NCBI RefSeq assembly: GCF_000159635.1
Contig: NZ_GG667191.1
Coordinates: 162,335 to 204,247, forward strand
DNA length: 41,913 bases
From: Corynebacterium lipophiloflavum DSM 44291
GTDB lineage: Bacteria > Actinomycetota > Actinomycetes > Mycobacteriales > Mycobacteriaceae
Direction: 5' to 3'
Shown here: piece after piece, positions 39,669 to 41,913 of the stretch
How the letters are laid out: every line of letters starts with the position of its first letter
Position numbering within the stretch: the first letter of the stretch is position 1
The notes under the pieces: generated by a model
What the model saw: the letters and a program-made list of their open reading frames with translations, nothing else
What the model was told of the DNA's origin: nothing
The model's database searches: none
Made by a program: the position numbers and the translations under genes

Positions 39669-39826
39669 ATACCCGCGACGCCGACGACTGGTGGGACACC
39701 CTCCCAGACAAGCGCCGTGTCGAAATCTGGCGATGGGTCGAACAACCCCACAGAAAAGGCTACGAACCCGCGCCCGGTCAGCTCGACCTGATGGACGCAA
39801 TCAAAGAGAGAAGGAGAACGTCGTGA
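39656..39826 (+). CDS. Small phage protein, 56 aa
   Basis: ATG lies inside the upstream gene end. Polar W-rich product (DDWWDTLPDKRRVEIWRWVE) with no recognised family. Its TGA overlaps the GTG of the clamp-like gene. A GAGAGAAGGAG run near the end serves that gene. Confidence 0.62.
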   Translation: MPDLDTRDADDWWDTLPDKRRVEIWRWVEQPHRKGYEPAPGQLDLMDAIKERRRTS

Positions 39827-40617
39827 CCGGACAGGACAACACCTCGGTCGTGGTGGTGCACGCCGCGGACTTCCTAGACGCACTGCGTTGTGCGGTGATC
39901 TTCACCGACCAGCACGCCTACCCAGGCGTCCGGGTAGACATCAACCCGGACGAGGAATGCGTCGAGGTTTCCGCCCGCGTCCTTAACCACGTCACCGCGA
40001 CCACGGCAGGCGTGGAGTGGAGCAACATTGTTGACGACGAGCGCGACCTCGCGTTCGAACTCACCATCAAGCAAGTTCGTGATGTTCTCCAGGTGTTCAA
40101 GAACTTCGCGAAGCGGCCAGCGGACGAAGAAGAGCAGGCCCCACAGATTGGCATTCACCTGTCGGAGGCTGAAATCCGGTGGTTCGACGAGACCGGTCTC
40201 GGGTTGTCGGTGTACCTCTACGGGTGCGCGCGGTCGCAACTGGACATTCCGTGCCTATTCCATACGATCGATACCACCATGAGCGATGTGTGCGCGGAAA
40301 TGCCGGTGCACCTGTCGCCTGACCAGCTCCGCGATCTCACCCGTGTCGCGAAGATTATGGGCACTACTCCCACGATCGTCGGCATCGCCCCCGATGAGGC
40401 ATCACACCTCCACCGCCACATCGTCCTGTGCGATCGGTTCCGGTCAATTGCCTCCGTCCCTATCGGTGCCACGGGCGCCGAATCCGAGGAACTGGAGGAG
40501 CTCACGTTCGCCGATGCGGTCGTCGAGGAAGCGGAGACAGCCGTCGGGACGCTTACGACATCGCAGAAGCACCAGCTCCGGGTCGTGGTCTCCAACCCGA
40601 CAGGCGGTATCGCGTGA
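39823..40617 (+). CDS. Sliding-clamp-like phage protein, 264 aa
   Basis: The sequence order resembles part of a DNA polymerase III beta clamp: VVVHAADFLDALRCAVIFTD, then VRVDINPDEECVEVSARVLNHVTA, a pattern of helix plus paired strands, repeated around residue 150-180 (HLSPDQLRDLTRVAK). At 264 aa it is shorter than bacterial DnaN (about 370-395), so it may have two of the three domains. Actinophages encode such clamps. The family call is moderate. GTG start after AAGGAG. Confidence 0.6.
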   Translation: MTGQDNTSVVVVHAADFLDALRCAVIFTDQHAYPGVRVDINPDEECVEVSARVLNHVTATTAGVEWSNIVDDERDLAFELTIKQVRDVLQVFKNFAKRPADEEEQAPQIGIHLSEAEIRWFDETGLGLSVYLYGCARSQLDIPCLFHTIDTTMSDVCAEMPVHLSPDQLRDLTRVAKIMGTTPTIVGIAPDEASHLHRHIVLCDRFRSIASVPIGATGAESEELEELTFADAVVEEAETAVGTLTTSQKHQLRVVVSNPTGGIA

Positions 40618-41174
40618 TCAATGAAACAACCGACCTATGGGGACTTGAACCGGGTGAAGAACGTGCGGCGTTGTGCTGGCACAAGCGGTGGGGCGCAACG
40701 CCGAGCATGTGGGACGGGCGACGCCCAAAGGAACCCACGCAGCAGGTCCATGACCGCCACACCGAGGCGAAGCTCCTCTGCCGTCGCTGTCCGCTGCTCA
40801 CCGCGTGTGAACGCGCACTCAGCGACCTAGAGCGCGCGGGCCTTCATGTCGACGGTGTTATGGCCGGCCGGTACTCGGATGTGCGCTCGCACATGCTGCG
40901 CAACGAAGCGCAGTTCCACCAGACAACCTGCCGCGGGTGCGCTGCACCACTTATCCCGCAAGGCGGTGTCGGCGCGAAAACCAAGCCGCCGCCGAAAGCC
41001 CGTAGACACATCGGCGAGGGCCTGTGCGAGGACTGCTACCCCGTCCTCGCCATCTTGTCAGGAAAGCGCCCGGCCGCACCGCCCCGTTCGCACCAGCAGA
41101 ACAACCCGACGGGCCTGGACCCTCACCGCCCAGCGCGAGAACCGGACCCACGCCACCGAAGGGAGGTCGGATGA
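40614..41174 (+). CDS. WhiB-like iron-sulfur regulator with added zinc ribbon
   Basis: Phage WhiB-family transcription factor. The 186-aa protein has the four cluster cysteines C21, C56, C59 and C65 (CWHK...CRRCPLLTAC) and a turn DGVMAGRY in the place of the family G-(V/I)-W-G-G motif. A second unit at 106-141 carries C106-x-x-C109 and C138-x-x-C141, an extra zinc ribbon not typical of WhiB. GTG 40614 overlaps the upstream TGA. Phage WhiB proteins can bind host promoters and alter host transcription. Confidence 0.8.
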   Translation: MINETTDLWGLEPGEERAALCWHKRWGATPSMWDGRRPKEPTQQVHDRHTEAKLLCRRCPLLTACERALSDLERAGLHVDGVMAGRYSDVRSHMLRNEAQFHQTTCRGCAAPLIPQGGVGAKTKPPPKARRHIGEGLCEDCYPVLAILSGKRPAAPPRSHQQNNPTGLDPHRPAREPDPRHRREVG

Positions 41175-41217
41175 TACAACGACAAACCCCGACACACATT
41201 AAAGAGGAGATGAACAC

Positions 41218-41913
41218 ATGGCTTGGCTTCGGATCGGCGACAACGCCACCACCCACCCGCTCATGTCGAAACTCCTCGCAGCCTCCAACCTCGAGCACCA
41301 CCGCAAAAACGAAGCATTCGGAGTCCTCGTCCAACTCGCCGCAGTCTCGGCCGCACACCTCACCGACTCGATTGTCGAGCTCGGCCTCCTCGCCCAAGTC
41401 GCGCCAGGCCGCGAGCGTGCGGTCCTCGACACTCTCAAGGCTGCGGACATTGCCGCCGAGGACACTGTCGATGGCCGTCGGGTTATTCGCCTTCGCGTGG
41501 ATGATGAAGAGTTCGTTCACGCCCGCCGCCGTGAGGAAGTTGAGCTGGACCGCCGCCGGTCGAAGGACAAGCGCACTCCCGGACTGCTCGCCCAGGTCCG
41601 TGTCCGCGACGGAGATCGTTGCCGCTGGTGCGGGAGAGGCGTCAGCTGGTCCAACAGGTCTGGCTACCGGGCCGCCACCTACGATTCGCTCAACTCCCAC
41701 CAGGACAGCACCGTGGACACGCTGGTCATCTCGTGCAAGTCCTGTAATAGCGAGCGCGGCGCCGGAAAAGAGCTGACATTACTGAACCCACCGACACAAC
41801 AGGAGCTGGTATACGGAGAACACACCGTCAATTTCGTCAACAACGACGTGTGGTGCCAGCACCATGGCATCCACATTGAACCCACCCAGCCGTCTTTGCC
41901 GATTGACGTGACC
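41218..41913 (+). CDS. HNH-containing phage protein, cut by the window end
   Basis: Partial: 232 codons are visible with no stop before the right edge. Residues 1-120 are helical and resemble a small phage replication or DNA-binding domain (MAWLRIGDNATTHPLMSKLLA). A HNH-type finger follows with C135, C138, H161, C173 and C176 (CRWCG...SHQD...CKSCN), lacking the common D-H pair of HNH enzymes. Probable nuclease or DNA-binding protein. AGAGGAG precedes the ATG at 41218. Confidence 0.75.
   Translation, partial: MAWLRIGDNATTHPLMSKLLAASNLEHHRKNEAFGVLVQLAAVSAAHLTDSIVELGLLAQVAPGRERAVLDTLKAADIAAEDTVDGRRVIRLRVDDEEFVHARRREEVELDRRRSKDKRTPGLLAQVRVRDGDRCRWCGRGVSWSNRSGYRAATYDSLNSHQDSTVDTLVISCKSCNSERGAGKELTLLNPPTQQELVYGEHTVNFVNNDVWCQHHGIHIEPTQPSLPIDVT

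Noticed and set aside
41171-41776. Plus-strand frame starting on an ATGA overlap at 41171
   Set aside because: Its product is a low-complexity S/T/P/R string, while the ATG at 41218 in another frame has AGAGGAG and encodes an HNH-type protein.

Overview
The window is high-GC DNA that reads as a Corynebacterium chromosome. The evidence is a mycolata arabinogalactan cluster (dprE1, dprE2, aftA, one emb, glfT1, wzm, wzt and a GtrA-type gene) in an order close to Mycobacterium tuberculosis Rv3777-Rv3793, and many leaderless start codons sitting 6-8 nt after a TANNNT box. The species cannot be told from the sequence alone.

Layout. 1-5.5 kb: small housekeeping genes (sugar O-acetyltransferase, a 47-residue membrane protein, an AlkB-like repair dioxygenase, SDR, LysE-type exporter, S4 RNA-binding protein, two-domain VOC protein, secreted serine hydrolase-like protein, unknown 244-aa protein). 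5.5-15 kb: a minus-strand block with M13 peptidase, Emb, AftA, DprE2 and DprE1, which makes decaprenyl-phosphoryl-arabinose and uses it to arabinosylate the galactan. 15-22.5 kb: pRiA4b-ORF3-like protein, GtrA, GlfT1, a DUF559-like protein, a tandem 84-bp repeat with a hairpin, the Wzt/Wzm galactan exporter, an Rv3778c-like class V aminotransferase fold protein, and a quinone oxidoreductase. 22.5-29.4 kb: tRNA-Ser(UGA), an AT-richer single-gene insert encoding a NYN-domain RNase behind a strong promoter and a 51-nt leader hairpin, two aminotransferases, tRNA-Ser(GCU) with terminator, the KtrB/KtrA potassium uptake pair with MgtE, and tRNA-Arg(ACG).

From about 29.4 kb to the right edge the window is a prophage or related integrative element, probably integrated at tRNA-Arg. 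Next to the tRNA are three cargo genes, including a DUF4258/DUF2283 pair that looks like a toxin-antitoxin module. Then come a tyrosine integrase (with a decayed second copy of its 3' end nearby), a lipoprotein, and a lysogeny operon repressor-RhuM-ImmA. A divergent control region with repeated GTGC-N4-TGCA half-sites separates this from a long rightward early operon. That operon has a Cro-like gene, an excisionase-like gene, a tRNA-like element with an abnormal centre, many tiny coupled genes, a short sliding-clamp-like protein, a WhiB-like protein with an added zinc ribbon, and a partial HNH protein cut by the window end.

The most promising leads for something undescribed are the repressor-RhuM-ImmA switch with its operators, the abnormal tRNA-like element followed by a second structured stretch, the NYN RNase with a hairpin at the extreme 5' end of its predicted transcript, and a possible antisense gene inside a repeat-flanked phage cassette.
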